Positions 1-8,436 of a DNA stretch of 41,517 bases are shown here, piece after piece. How positions within the stretch are numbered: the first letter of the stretch is position 1; each line of letters starts with the position of its first letter. Source of the DNA: Marinosulfonomonas sp. Its GTDB lineage: Bacteria > Pseudomonadota > Alphaproteobacteria > Rhodobacterales > Rhodobacteraceae. Location of the stretch: positions 1-41,517 of the forward strand of contig JALSJL010000469.1 in assembly GCA_026989405.1 (NCBI GenBank). The letters run 5' to 3'. A program made the translations under genes and the position numbers. The notes below the pieces were generated by a model. The model was not told the DNA's origin and ran no database searches. It saw only the letters and a list, made by a program, of their open reading frames with translations.

Positions 1-444
1 GGCGGCCACGGCGACACGATGGTTCCGCTCACCCGCTATTCGGCGGTCGGCGGCATCCCGTTGCCCGATCTTGTCGACATGGGCTGGACGACGCAGGAAA
101 AACTGGATGCCATCGTCCAGCGCACCCGCGACGGTGGCGCCGAGATCGTCGGGCTGCTGAAAACCGGCTCGGCGTTTTACGCTCCGGCCACCGCGGCCAT
201 TGAAATGGCCACCGCCTACCTGAAGGACCAGAAGCGCCTGCTGCCCTGTGCCGCCTGGGTTGACGGGGCGCTTGGGCTCAAGGGCCTGTATGTCGGCGTT
301 CCGACCGTGATCGGCGCCGGCGGCATCGAACGCGTGGTCGACATCAAGCTCAACAAGGACGAGCAGGCGATGTTCGACAAGTCGGTTGACGCCGTGAAGG
401 GCCTTGTCGAGGCCTGCCGGGGGATCGACGAGACACTGGGTTAG
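1..444 (+). CDS. mdh: malate dehydrogenase, C-terminal part (5' truncated by window)
   Basis: The reading frame is open from base 1 and gives the last 147 residues of an NAD-dependent malate dehydrogenase, which oxidises malate to oxaloacetate in the TCA cycle. The first visible residues are GGHGDTMVPLTRYS, the conserved segment with the catalytic histidine (residue 3 of this fragment) found in LDH-like bacterial malate dehydrogenases. The C-terminal helix region (VDAVKGLVEACRGID) is intact and ends at a TAG. It is the first visible gene of a same-strand run of TCA-cycle genes. A strong stem-loop follows 26 bases after the stop, so part of its transcription may end there before sucC. The start and promoter lie outside the window. 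Confidence is high because motif and gene context agree. Confidence 0.95.
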   Translation, partial: GGHGDTMVPLTRYSAVGGIPLPDLVDMGWTTQEKLDAIVQRTRDGGAEIVGLLKTGSAFYAPATAAIEMATAYLKDQKRLLPCAAWVDGALGLKGLYVGVPTVIGAGGIERVVDIKLNKDEQAMFDKSVDAVKGLVEACRGIDETLG

Positions 445-470
445 GCCCGGCGCACCTTGCATTCTCTTTG

Positions 471-503
471 ACAGCATCCCACAAGCGGGATGCTGTTTCA
501 GTT
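471..503 (+). terminator. probable intrinsic terminator or attenuator after mdh
   Basis: A perfect 10-bp stem (ACAGCATCCC at 471-480, GGGATGCTGT at 487-496) encloses a 6-base loop. It is followed by a short T-rich stretch containing TTTT. It lies between the mdh stop and the start of the next gene at 517. The T-tract is weak, so partial termination or mRNA 3'-end protection is as likely as full termination. Confidence 0.65.
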
Positions 504-516
504 TTGCGAGGTCTGC

Positions 517-1722
517 ATGCGTATTCCATCCCTGATCATCCTGGCCACCACGGCCGCCTGGACCACCACGGCCACCGCCGGATCATCCGAAATGATCGCC
601 GAACTCGGGCTCGAGGCAACCCAGGCGCGCCTGGCCAGCCAGCCCGCCACCACGGCCAGCGACCAGTTGGCCCTTGGCGCCGTCCGTTTCCTGCGCGGCA
701 TTGAAAAAACGCTGCAGACCCGTTGGCAGCACAACGCCAGCATCGACGATTTCGGGCTGCCCGTCCTGCGGCTGCCGTTTTCACCCAATCCCGACCCGAA
801 ACCGTTCGAAGCCAGCCTGATCGCCGGCCTGTTCGAAGAACTGGACCGTGACATGCAGGCCAGCCGCGACGCGCTTTCCCTGGTCGGCGACGACATGGGC
901 GCCGCACTCGAACTGGATTTGCGCGACATCTGGTTCGATGTGAACATGAACGGCAACCGCGACGAAGGCGAAGACCTCATGGTCATCGGGGCCAACATGC
1001 TTCTGCCCGGGCGCGGTCTTGCCAATGACGCCGGCTTGCCCGTGTCGCTTGCGGTCCGCTTCGACCGGGCCGACGTCGATTGGCTCGTCGCCTATACCCG
1101 GCTCCTGTCCGGGTTTTCGGAACTTGTCCTGGCTTTCGACCCGACCGAACCGATTGAAACCGTCCTGTCGGCGCATGAAAGAATGGCCGCGATCATGGGC
1201 GACACGCAGCCCGGCAATGCCATGAACTTCCAGTTCGGCAACTGGGTCGACATTTTCGCGATGGTCTACGGCTCGCTGAACAAGACGCCGGATGTCACGC
1301 ACCTGGCCGCAGCGCGCGATCACTGGCTTGCCATGATCGATGCCAACCGCCGGTTCTGGACGCTGGTCGCCCTTGAAACCGACAATGACCGCGAATGGAT
1401 CCCGAATGACAGCCAGGACGCCGCGCTCGGGTTCGAACTGCTGCCGGGCACCGGCGCAAGCTGGCTTTCGGTTCTTGAAGACGGTGAAAAGGTGCTGAAC
1501 GGCGAACTTCTGGTCTCGTTCTGGCGAATTTCCCCGGCGGGCGGCGTCAACGTGAAACGGCTGTTCGATGACCCGCCGGCCGTCGATATTGTCGGCTGGG
1601 TCCAGGGCTGGGGGCTGGTGGACTACATGGAACGCGGCCCGACCATTTCAGCCGACAATCTGCGCCAGTTTGATGCTCTGGTCTCGGGCAATACCGGACT
1701 CATGGCTTTTCTGTTGAACTGA
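517..1722 (+). CDS. exported protein of unknown function
   Basis: I do not recognise this protein. The chosen start is the ATG at 517, preceded by GAGGT, rather than the in-frame ATG at 490, which lies inside the stem-loop after mdh. From 517 it encodes 401 residues. Residues 1-22 or so (MRIPSLIILATTAAWTTTATA) form a Sec-type signal peptide with an AxA-like cleavage site, so it is probably periplasmic. The mature part is rich in acidic and aromatic residues and has no transmembrane segment. One stretch, DVNMNGNRDEGED, resembles a calcium-binding loop of the EF-hand/dockerin kind, but a single loop proves nothing. It sits between mdh and sucC on the same strand. No function can be assigned. 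Confidence 0.8.
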   Translation: MRIPSLIILATTAAWTTTATAGSSEMIAELGLEATQARLASQPATTASDQLALGAVRFLRGIEKTLQTRWQHNASIDDFGLPVLRLPFSPNPDPKPFEASLIAGLFEELDRDMQASRDALSLVGDDMGAALELDLRDIWFDVNMNGNRDEGEDLMVIGANMLLPGRGLANDAGLPVSLAVRFDRADVDWLVAYTRLLSGFSELVLAFDPTEPIETVLSAHERMAAIMGDTQPGNAMNFQFGNWVDIFAMVYGSLNKTPDVTHLAAARDHWLAMIDANRRFWTLVALETDNDREWIPNDSQDAALGFELLPGTGASWLSVLEDGEKVLNGELLVSFWRISPAGGVNVKRLFDDPPAVDIVGWVQGWGLVDYMERGPTISADNLRQFDALVSGNTGLMAFLLN

Positions 1723-1751
1723 TCGGGGCGCCAATCGCAAGTTCGGCATTA

Positions 1752-1782
1752 TGTGATCACACTATTTGAAGGTGTGATCACA
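1752..1782. promoter_or_regulatory. paired TGTGATCACA palindromes upstream of sucC
   Basis: Two exact copies of the perfect palindrome TGTGATCACA lie at 1752-1761 and 1773-1782. They are 21 bp apart start to start, so they face the same side of the helix. They fall in the 168-base gap before sucC. A third exact copy lies just upstream of the GntR-family gene (12361-12370). The arrangement suggests a two-site operator for that regulator. No clear -35/-10 pair could be fixed next to them. Confidence 0.6.
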
Positions 1783-1890
1783 AATCGTCTTTTTCCGGGC
1801 CAGTTTGTCTTTCGGGCCATGAAAACCATTCCTTCATGCCTTTCGTGTGTGCAATGGGGGTTCCAGACGCACCAGCATGAAGGCGATTCC

Positions 1891-3090
1891 ATGAATATCC
1901 ATGAGTATCAGGCAAAGGCCCTGTTGCGCGACTACGGCGCACCGGTTCTGGACGGGCGCGTGGTTCTGCGCGCCGAGGAAGCCAAGACCGCAGCCGGCCA
2001 GCTTGACGGGCCGGTCTGGGTGGTCAAGGCCCAGATCCACGCAGGCGGGCGTGGCAAGGGCCACTTCAAAGAGGCCGACGCCGGCGAAAAGGGTGGCGTG
2101 CGCATTGCCCGTTCGGTCGAGGAAGCCGCCGAAGAAGCAGCCCGCATGCTGGGTCGCACGCTTGTCACCAAGCAGACCGGCCCGAAAGGCAAACAGGTCA
2201 ACCGCGTCTACATCGAAGACGGCGCCAACATCGCGCGCGAATTCTACCTGGCCCTGCTGGTCGACCGGCAGACCAGCCGGGTGTCGTTTGTGTCCTCGAC
2301 CGAGGGCGGCATGGACATCGAAGAGGTCGCCGCCGCAACCCCCGAGAAAATCCTGAGCTTCAGCGTCGATCCGGCCACGGGCTACCAGGGTTTCCACGGC
2401 CGTCGCATCGCCTTCGCGCTCGGCCTCGAGGGCCGGCAGGTCAAACAATGCGTGGCGCTGATGGGCAAACTCTACCGGCTCTTTGTCGAGAAAGACGTCG
2501 AGATGCTGGAAATCAACCCGCTGGTGCTGACCGCCGAGGGCGACCTGCTCTGCCTCGACGCCAAGATGGGCTTTGACGACAACGCCATTTACCGCCACCC
2601 CGACATCGCCGCCCTGCGCGACGAAAGCGAAGAAGACCCGAAGGAACTGGCCGCCTCGAAATTTGACCTGAACTACATCTCGCTCGATGGCGAAATCGGC
2701 TGCATGGTCAACGGCGCCGGGCTTGCGATGGCGACCATGGACATCATCAAGCTCTACGGCTCGTCGCCCGCCAACTTTCTTGACGTGGGCGGCGGCGCCA
2801 CCAAGGAAAAAGTGACGGAGGCGTTCAAGATCATCACGTCGGACCCCAACGTCAAGGGCATCCTTGTCAACATCTTCGGCGGCATCATGCGCTGTGACGT
2901 GATCGCCGAGGGCGTCGTCGCGGCCGTCAAGGAGGTTGGCCTCAAGGTGCCGCTGGTCGTGCGCCTGGAAGGCACCAACGTCGAAAAGGGCAAGGAGATC
3001 ATTCGCAACTCGGGCCTCAACGTCATCGCGGCCGACGATCTGGCAGACGCCGCCAAAAAGATTGTCCAGGCCGTAAAGGCCGGCAAATGA
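1891..3090 (+). CDS. sucC: succinyl-CoA synthetase, ADP-forming, beta subunit
   Basis: The beta subunit pairs with SucD to interconvert succinyl-CoA and succinate with formation of ATP or GTP. The ATG at 1891 starts MNIHEYQAKALLRDYGAPV, the canonical SucC N terminus, and has AAGGCGA in front. The in-frame codons from 1753 overlap the palindromic operator and are not family-like. The 399-residue length is normal. An ATP-grasp domain covers about residues 1-240 (VVKAQIHAGGRGKG near 43; EINPL near 207). The C-terminal CoA-ligase-like domain carries NIFGGIMRCDVIAEGV. sucD is usually directly adjacent, but here a small exported-protein gene separates them. The two palindromes upstream suggest that transcription is controlled at this point. 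Confidence 0.97.
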   Translation: MNIHEYQAKALLRDYGAPVLDGRVVLRAEEAKTAAGQLDGPVWVVKAQIHAGGRGKGHFKEADAGEKGGVRIARSVEEAAEEAARMLGRTLVTKQTGPKGKQVNRVYIEDGANIAREFYLALLVDRQTSRVSFVSSTEGGMDIEEVAAATPEKILSFSVDPATGYQGFHGRRIAFALGLEGRQVKQCVALMGKLYRLFVEKDVEMLEINPLVLTAEGDLLCLDAKMGFDDNAIYRHPDIAALRDESEEDPKELAASKFDLNYISLDGEIGCMVNGAGLAMATMDIIKLYGSSPANFLDVGGGATKEKVTEAFKIITSDPNVKGILVNIFGGIMRCDVIAEGVVAAVKEVGLKVPLVVRLEGTNVEKGKEIIRNSGLNVIAADDLADAAKKIVQAVKAGK

Positions 3091-3124
3091 CCGGCACCGG
3101 CCAGACACACAAAAGAGGGCGCGC

Positions 3125-3658
3125 ATGTTTACACCGCTGAAACCGCTTGCCCTCGCCGCCCTCGCGCTGGTCCCGGCCGGCACCCGGGCGCAGGACATGT
3201 TCGCCAGCCCCGAGACCACGGCGATCTTTGCCGTGAACCTGTGCATGTTCCCGTCGACGCAAGACATTCCCGCGCAGTTGTCCGGGGCCAGGTCCAGGGT
3301 GGCCGCCACCGGCCTGCCGGTGCTGTCCCAGACTGACGAAGCCGGCATGTATGGCAACCCGGCCGGTGTTTTCGTGGTGGTGACCAGGACAATCGACAGC
3401 CTGACCTGCCTGGTGCAGATCAAGCCCCCGCGCGGCGATTTCACGGCCTACAAGATCGTCGAAGCCGGGTTTGATGCGCAGTTCCGCGGCGGCTTCCCGG
3501 GCTACAAGGACAGCATTGATGATGATCCCTCACCCCATGTCGAAGGCCATGACTGGATCGTGCGCACGCCCGAAAATGACTCTGTCATCATCACGATCGA
3601 CTGGGGGACAGAAGACGGGATCACCATCGCCGGAGTCCGAAAGAAAGAATATGACTAG
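3125..3658 (+). CDS. small exported protein of unknown function between sucC and sucD
   Basis: This 177-residue protein starts at the ATG at 3125, seven bases after AAGAGG. Residues 1-22 (ending PAGTRA, then QDMF) look like a Sec signal peptide, so the product is probably periplasmic. The mature part has two cysteines (CMF near residue 39 and LTCLVQI near 98) that could form a disulfide. I recognise no domain. The gene lies 34 bases after sucC and 44 before sucD, which implies co-transcription but does not imply a TCA-cycle function. It could be a lineage-specific passenger gene. Confidence 0.75.
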   Translation: MFTPLKPLALAALALVPAGTRAQDMFASPETTAIFAVNLCMFPSTQDIPAQLSGARSRVAATGLPVLSQTDEAGMYGNPAGVFVVVTRTIDSLTCLVQIKPPRGDFTAYKIVEAGFDAQFRGGFPGYKDSIDDDPSPHVEGHDWIVRTPENDSVIITIDWGTEDGITIAGVRKKEYD

Positions 3659-3702
3659 CCCCAACCGGGCGACCCCGCCAAACAAATACGCAGGAGCCTG
3701 AC

Positions 3703-4584
3703 ATGGCCATTCTCATTGACGAAAATACCAAGGTGATCTGCCAGGGCTTCACCGGCAGCCAGGGCACGTTCCATTCGGAACAGGCCATCGAATACGGCAC
3801 CAGGATGGTTGGCGGCGTGACGCCGGGCAAGGGCGGGCAGGAGCACTTGGGCCTGCCGGTCTTCAATTCGGTCCACGAGGCCGTCGCGAAGACACGGGCC
3901 GACGCCTCGGTGATCTATGTGCCGCCGCCCTTTGCCGCCGACAGCATACTGGAAGCGATCGACGCCGAGGTGCCGCTGGTCGTGGCCATCACCGAAGGGA
4001 TTCCGGTGCTTGACATGATGCGCGTCAAACGTGCGCTGGAAGGGTCGAAGACCACGCTCATCGGCCCGAACTGCCCCGGCGTGATCACACCCGACGCCTG
4101 CAAGATCGGCATCATGCCGGGCCATATCCACAAGCGCGGCAGCGTCGGCGTGGTCAGCCGCTCGGGCACGCTGACCTACGAGGCGGTGAAACAGACCACC
4201 GATGTCGGACTGGGCCAGTCGACCTGCGTCGGCATCGGCGGCGACCCGATCAAGGGGACCGAGTTCATCGACGTGCTGGAATGGTTCCTTGGAGACGACG
4301 AAACCGAGAGCATCATCATGATCGGAGAAATCGGCGGCACCGCCGAGGAAGAGGCGGCGCAGTTTCTGATTGATGAGGCGAAGAAGGGCCGCAAGAAGCC
4401 GGTCGCGGGCTTCATTGCCGGTCTGACGGCCCCGCCGGGGCGGCGCATGGGCCATGCCGGTGCCATCGTCGCCGGCGGCAAGGGCGATGCCAAAAGCAAG
4501 ATCGAGGCGATGAAATCCGCCGGCATCGTGGTTGCCGAAAGCCCGGCAGCACTGGGGCAGGCGGTGCTAGAGGCGATCGGATAG
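3703..4584 (+). CDS. sucD: succinyl-CoA synthetase, alpha subunit
   Basis: SucD binds CoA and carries the histidine that is phosphorylated during the succinyl-CoA synthetase reaction. The 293 residues start MAILIDENTKVICQGFTGSQG, the typical CoA-binding Rossmann start. The sequence GPNCPGVITP follows at about 121-130. The active-site histidine is H251 in GHAGAIV. Length and domain order are normal and no key residue is missing. It follows the small exported-protein gene, and the GTG-started sulfotransferase gene begins 12 bases after its stop, consistent with one operon. Confidence 0.97.
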   Translation: MAILIDENTKVICQGFTGSQGTFHSEQAIEYGTRMVGGVTPGKGGQEHLGLPVFNSVHEAVAKTRADASVIYVPPPFAADSILEAIDAEVPLVVAITEGIPVLDMMRVKRALEGSKTTLIGPNCPGVITPDACKIGIMPGHIHKRGSVGVVSRSGTLTYEAVKQTTDVGLGQSTCVGIGGDPIKGTEFIDVLEWFLGDDETESIIMIGEIGGTAEEEAAQFLIDEAKKGRKKPVAGFIAGLTAPPGRRMGHAGAIVAGGKGDAKSKIEAMKSAGIVVAESPAALGQAVLEAIG

Positions 4585-4596
4585 CGGAGGCGCAGG

Positions 4597-5379
4597 GTGC
4601 CCATCTTTCGACATGACCGCGCGTTGCACTATTTCGCGCATGTGCCCAAGGCAGGGGGCCGGTCCGTCGAGGACTACCTGCGCCGCCGCTTTGGCAGGCT
4701 TTCGATGATCGATGACGGCCACCACGACCGCAACCGCCGCAGCAACTGGCTGCGCACCACCCCGCAGCACGCAGCGGTGGCCGACATCGAAGTGCTGTTT
4801 CCCACGGAATGGTTCGCCTCGATATTTGCCGTCGTGCGCCACCCGATCGCCCGGCTGGTGTCCGCCTTCAACTTCCAATCCACGGTCTGGCGCCAGATTC
4901 CGGTCGGAATGAGCTTTGCCGAATGGTTCGACGAATACCGCGCGCTGTCGCGGGTCTACCCCTATTACTACGACAACCATCTGCGCCCGCAGGTCGATTT
5001 CGTCCCCGAAGGGGCGCGAATATTCCGCCTCGAAGACGGCATGGACGGGCTGACAGAATGGCTTGACGAGGTGACGGGTTCGACGGCACCCGACGTGAAG
5101 ATCCCCCATGTCAACGCCTCGCGCCCGGTGCAAAGCGCCTATTATGAAACCGAACAACTGCCGCGGGATGCGCTCGGTGCCATAGCCGAATTCTACGCCG
5201 CGGATTTCGAACGCTTCGGCTACGCCCCCGATCCCGGGCGCGCATTCACCCTTTACATGCCCACCGGCCGTTACCCCACCGCCGAGGAACGTCGCCGCCT
5301 GCGCGGCCGCTCGCTCTGGGGCCGGCGGTTGTGGCGCCAGCTGGTGCAGCGCACCGGCCGACCGGTATTCATGTTCTGA
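4597..5379 (+). CDS. sulfotransferase family protein inside the suc operon
   Basis: This 260-residue protein resembles PAPS-dependent sulfotransferases of the carbohydrate sulfotransferase (Sulfotransfer_2) type. The N terminus has HVPKAGGRSVEDYL (about 13-26), the usual 5'-phosphosulfate-binding loop, and VVRHPIARLVSAFN (about 77-90) matches the 3'-phosphate-binding segment. The start is a GTG at 4597 with a strong GGAGG six bases upstream. No signal peptide or membrane segment is seen, so it is cytoplasmic. The acceptor, perhaps a cell-envelope glycan or lipid, cannot be told. It lies 12 bases after sucD and about 90 before sucA, an unexpected place for such an enzyme. Confidence 0.8.
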   Translation: MPIFRHDRALHYFAHVPKAGGRSVEDYLRRRFGRLSMIDDGHHDRNRRSNWLRTTPQHAAVADIEVLFPTEWFASIFAVVRHPIARLVSAFNFQSTVWRQIPVGMSFAEWFDEYRALSRVYPYYYDNHLRPQVDFVPEGARIFRLEDGMDGLTEWLDEVTGSTAPDVKIPHVNASRPVQSAYYETEQLPRDALGAIAEFYAADFERFGYAPDPGRAFTLYMPTGRYPTAEERRRLRGRSLWGRRLWRQLVQRTGRPVFMF

Positions 5380-5466
5380 TGGCGGGAAAGATGATGACAA
5401 ATGAGACTCACCGGGCCAGCTTCGCACCGGAAGCACCCGACGCAGCCAGCACCCGGAGGTGACACG

Positions 5467-8430
5467 ATGACCGAACACTCCTCGAATAACCAGTTTCGCG
5501 CATCATCCTTCCTGCAAGGACAGAATGCCGCGTATATCGAGCAGCTCTACGCCCGTTACGCGAGCGACCCGTCGGCGGTGGACGAAAGCTGGCGCGCATA
5601 TTTCCGCGAGCTTGGCGACAACCCGGTCGACGCCAGACGCGAGGCCGCCGGCGCTTCCTGGGCCCGCACCGACTGGCCCCCTGCCCCGGCCGATGACCTC
5701 ACGGCCGCGCTCGATGGTCAATGGCCGCCCGAGCCGCACAAGGAGACCGAAGCGGCCGAACGGAAAATTCGCGCCAAGGCCGCCGAGCAAGGGGTCGAGC
5801 TGAACGACGAAGCGGTGCGTCGCGCGGTTCTCGACAGCATCCGCGCCCTGATGCTGATCCGGGCCTACCGTATCCGGGGCCATCTGGCCGCCGATCTCGA
5901 TCCACTGGGCATGCGCAAGGCCAGCGACCACCCCGAGCTTGACCCGGCGAACTACGGCTTCACCGAGGCCGACATGGACCGGCCGATCTTCATCGACAAC
6001 GTGCTGGGGCTGGAAATTGCCACCATGCGTCAGATCGTCGAGATCGTGAAACGCACCTATTGTGGCACCTTCGCGCTGCAGTACATGCATATTTCGGACC
6101 CCGAGCAGTCGGCCTGGCTGAAAGAACGGATCGAGGGCTACGGCAAGGAAATCCAGTTTACCCGCGAGGGCCGCAAGGCCATCCTGAAGAAACTGGTGGA
6201 AGCCGAGGGGTTCGAAAAATTCCTGCATGTCAAGTATATGGGCACCAAGCGGTTCGGCCTTGACGGTGCCGAAAGCCTGATCCCGGCGATGGAGCAGATC
6301 ATCAAGCGCGGTGGCGCGCTGGGGGTGAAGGACATCATCATCGGCATGCCGCACCGCGGCCGGCTTTCGGTGCTGGCCAATGTGATGGGCAAGCCGTATC
6401 GCGCCATTTTCAATGAATTTCAGGGCGGCAGCTTCAAACCCGAAGACGTTGATGGCTCGGGCGATGTGAAATACCATCTTGGCGCGTCGTCCGATCGCGA
6501 GTTTGACGGCAACAAGGTGCACCTGTCGCTGACGGCCAATCCCAGCCACCTCGAAGCAGTCAACCCGGTCGTTCTGGGCAAGGCGCGCGCCAAGCAGGAA
6601 CAGCAGAACGACACCGACCGCCATCACGTGCTGCCCCTGTTGCTGCATGGCGATGCGGCCTTTGCCGGGCAGGGCGTGGTTGCCGAATGCTTCGGCCTGT
6701 CGGGCCTGTCGGGCCACCGCACCGGCGGCACGATGCATATCGTCGTGAACAACCAGATCGGTTTCACCACGGCGCCGCATTTTTCACGCTCGTCGCCCTA
6801 CCCCACCGACATTGCGCTGATGGTCGAAGCGCCCATCTTCCATGTCAATGGCGACGATCCCGAGGCCGTGGTGCATGCCGCCAAGGTCGCCACCGAGTTT
6901 CGCCAGAAGTTCCACAAGGACGTGGTGATCGACATTTTCTGCTACCGCCGCTTCGGCCACAACGAGGGCGACGAGCCGATGTTCACCAATCCGCTGATGT
7001 ACAAGCGGATCAAGAAACACAAGACAACCCTGCAGATCTACACCGAGCGCCTGGTCAAGGACGGCCTGATCCCGGAAGGCGAGATCGAGGACATGAAGGC
7101 CGCGTTTCAGGCCTTCCTGAACGAGGAATTCGAGGCCGGGAAGGACTACAAGCCCAACAAGGCCGACTGGCTTGACGGGCGCTGGTCGCATCTCGACAAA
7201 CATGGCGAGGAATACCAACGCGGCCAGACCGCCGTCCCGGCCGAAACGCTCGAGGAAATCGGTCGCGCGCTCACAACCCTGCCCGACGGCTTTCCCGTCC
7301 ACAAGACAGTGGCCCGGATGCTCGCGACCAAGGCCCGCATGTTCGAAACCGGCCAAGGTTTTGACTGGGCCACCGCCGAGGCCATCGCCTTCGGGTCGCT
7401 CTTGCTGGAAAATTACCCGGTTCGCCTTTCCGGCCAGGACAGCACCCGCGGCACTTTCAGTCACCGCCACTCGGCGATCATCAACCAGGACACCGAGGAA
7501 CGCTATTACCCGCTCAATCACATCCGCGACGGCCAGGCCCGCTATGAGGTGATCGACTCGATGCTCTCGGAATATGCCGTTCTCGGCTTCGAATATGGCT
7601 ACAGCCTTGCCGAGCCCAATGCGCTGGTCCTCTGGGAAGCCCAGTTCGGTGATTTCGCCAACGGCGCCCAGATCATGTTCGATCAGTTCATCAGTTCGGG
7701 CGAACGCAAGTGGCTGCGCATGTCGGGCCTGGTGTGCCTGCTGCCGCACGGCTATGAGGGACAGGGGCCGGAACACTCGTCGGCCCGCCTCGAACGGTTT
7801 CTCATGATGAGCGCCGAGGACAACTGGATCGTCGCCAACTGCACCACCCCGGCCAACTATTTTCACATCCTGCGCCGGCAGATGCACCGCAGCTATCGCA
7901 AGCCGCTGATCATGATGACCCCGAAATCGCTGCTGCGCCACAAGATGGCGGTGTCGGCGGCCGAAGACTTCGTGACCGGCTCCAGCTTTCACCGGGTGCT
8001 CTGGGATGATGCGCAAAAGGGCAATTCCGACACCGCCCTGGTGGCGGACGACAAGATCAGGCGCGTCGTCATGTGTTCGGGCAAGGTCTACTATGACCTG
8101 CTGGCCGAACGCGACAAGCGTGAACTGGATGACGTCTACATCCTGCGTGTCGAACAGTTCTATCCATTCCCGGCGCTGTCCATGGTGAAAGAACTCGACC
8201 GCTTCAAGCAGGCCGAAATGGTCTGGTGCCAGGAAGAACCCAAGAACCAGGGCGCCTGGGCCTTCATGGAGCCCAACATCGAATGGGTTCTCAGCCGGAT
8301 CGAGGCCACGCACACCCGCCCGGTATATGCCGGACGCCCCGCCGCAGCTTCGCCCGCCACCGGGCTGGGGTCGCAGCACAAAGCCCAACAAGAAGCGCTG
8401 GTCGACGCCGCGCTGACCATTGAAGGATAA
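5467..8430 (+). CDS. sucA: 2-oxoglutarate dehydrogenase E1 component
   Basis: E1 decarboxylates 2-oxoglutarate with thiamine diphosphate and passes the succinyl group to the lipoyl domain of SucB. The ATG at 5467 has GGAGGTGA in front and gives 987 residues, normal for SucA. The 66 bases of in-frame sequence upstream are not family-like. The N-terminal E1 domain (FLQGQNAAYIEQLYARY) is followed by the thiamine-binding and transketolase-like domains. Typical segments are IIGMPHRGRLSVLANVMGKP (about 294-313), SLTANPSHLEAVNPVV and YEGQGPEHSSARLERF. The gene ends six bases before sucB. No anomaly was seen. Confidence 0.97.
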   Translation: MTEHSSNNQFRASSFLQGQNAAYIEQLYARYASDPSAVDESWRAYFRELGDNPVDARREAAGASWARTDWPPAPADDLTAALDGQWPPEPHKETEAAERKIRAKAAEQGVELNDEAVRRAVLDSIRALMLIRAYRIRGHLAADLDPLGMRKASDHPELDPANYGFTEADMDRPIFIDNVLGLEIATMRQIVEIVKRTYCGTFALQYMHISDPEQSAWLKERIEGYGKEIQFTREGRKAILKKLVEAEGFEKFLHVKYMGTKRFGLDGAESLIPAMEQIIKRGGALGVKDIIIGMPHRGRLSVLANVMGKPYRAIFNEFQGGSFKPEDVDGSGDVKYHLGASSDREFDGNKVHLSLTANPSHLEAVNPVVLGKARAKQEQQNDTDRHHVLPLLLHGDAAFAGQGVVAECFGLSGLSGHRTGGTMHIVVNNQIGFTTAPHFSRSSPYPTDIALMVEAPIFHVNGDDPEAVVHAAKVATEFRQKFHKDVVIDIFCYRRFGHNEGDEPMFTNPLMYKRIKKHKTTLQIYTERLVKDGLIPEGEIEDMKAAFQAFLNEEFEAGKDYKPNKADWLDGRWSHLDKHGEEYQRGQTAVPAETLEEIGRALTTLPDGFPVHKTVARMLATKARMFETGQGFDWATAEAIAFGSLLLENYPVRLSGQDSTRGTFSHRHSAIINQDTEERYYPLNHIRDGQARYEVIDSMLSEYAVLGFEYGYSLAEPNALVLWEAQFGDFANGAQIMFDQFISSGERKWLRMSGLVCLLPHGYEGQGPEHSSARLERFLMMSAEDNWIVANCTTPANYFHILRRQMHRSYRKPLIMMTPKSLLRHKMAVSAAEDFVTGSSFHRVLWDDAQKGNSDTALVADDKIRRVVMCSGKVYYDLLAERDKRELDDVYILRVEQFYPFPALSMVKELDRFKQAEMVWCQEEPKNQGAWAFMEPNIEWVLSRIEATHTRPVYAGRPAAASPATGLGSQHKAQQEALVDAALTIEG

Positions 8431-8436
8431 GCCGCC

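Noticed and set aside
1834..3444. 536-residue minus-strand open frame opposite sucC
   Set aside because: It is a GC-rich shadow of sucC and the neighbouring gene, rich in Asp, Val and His with no domain, while the plus strand has unambiguous proteins.
4081..4090. GTGATCACAC inside sucD as a further GntR operator
   Set aside because: It is one base short of the full palindrome, lies deep in coding sequence and encodes the conserved GVITP segment.
6784..8391. 535-residue minus-strand open frame opposite sucA
   Set aside because: It lies wholly within the sucA coding sequence and shows no family motif; a codon-bias shadow.
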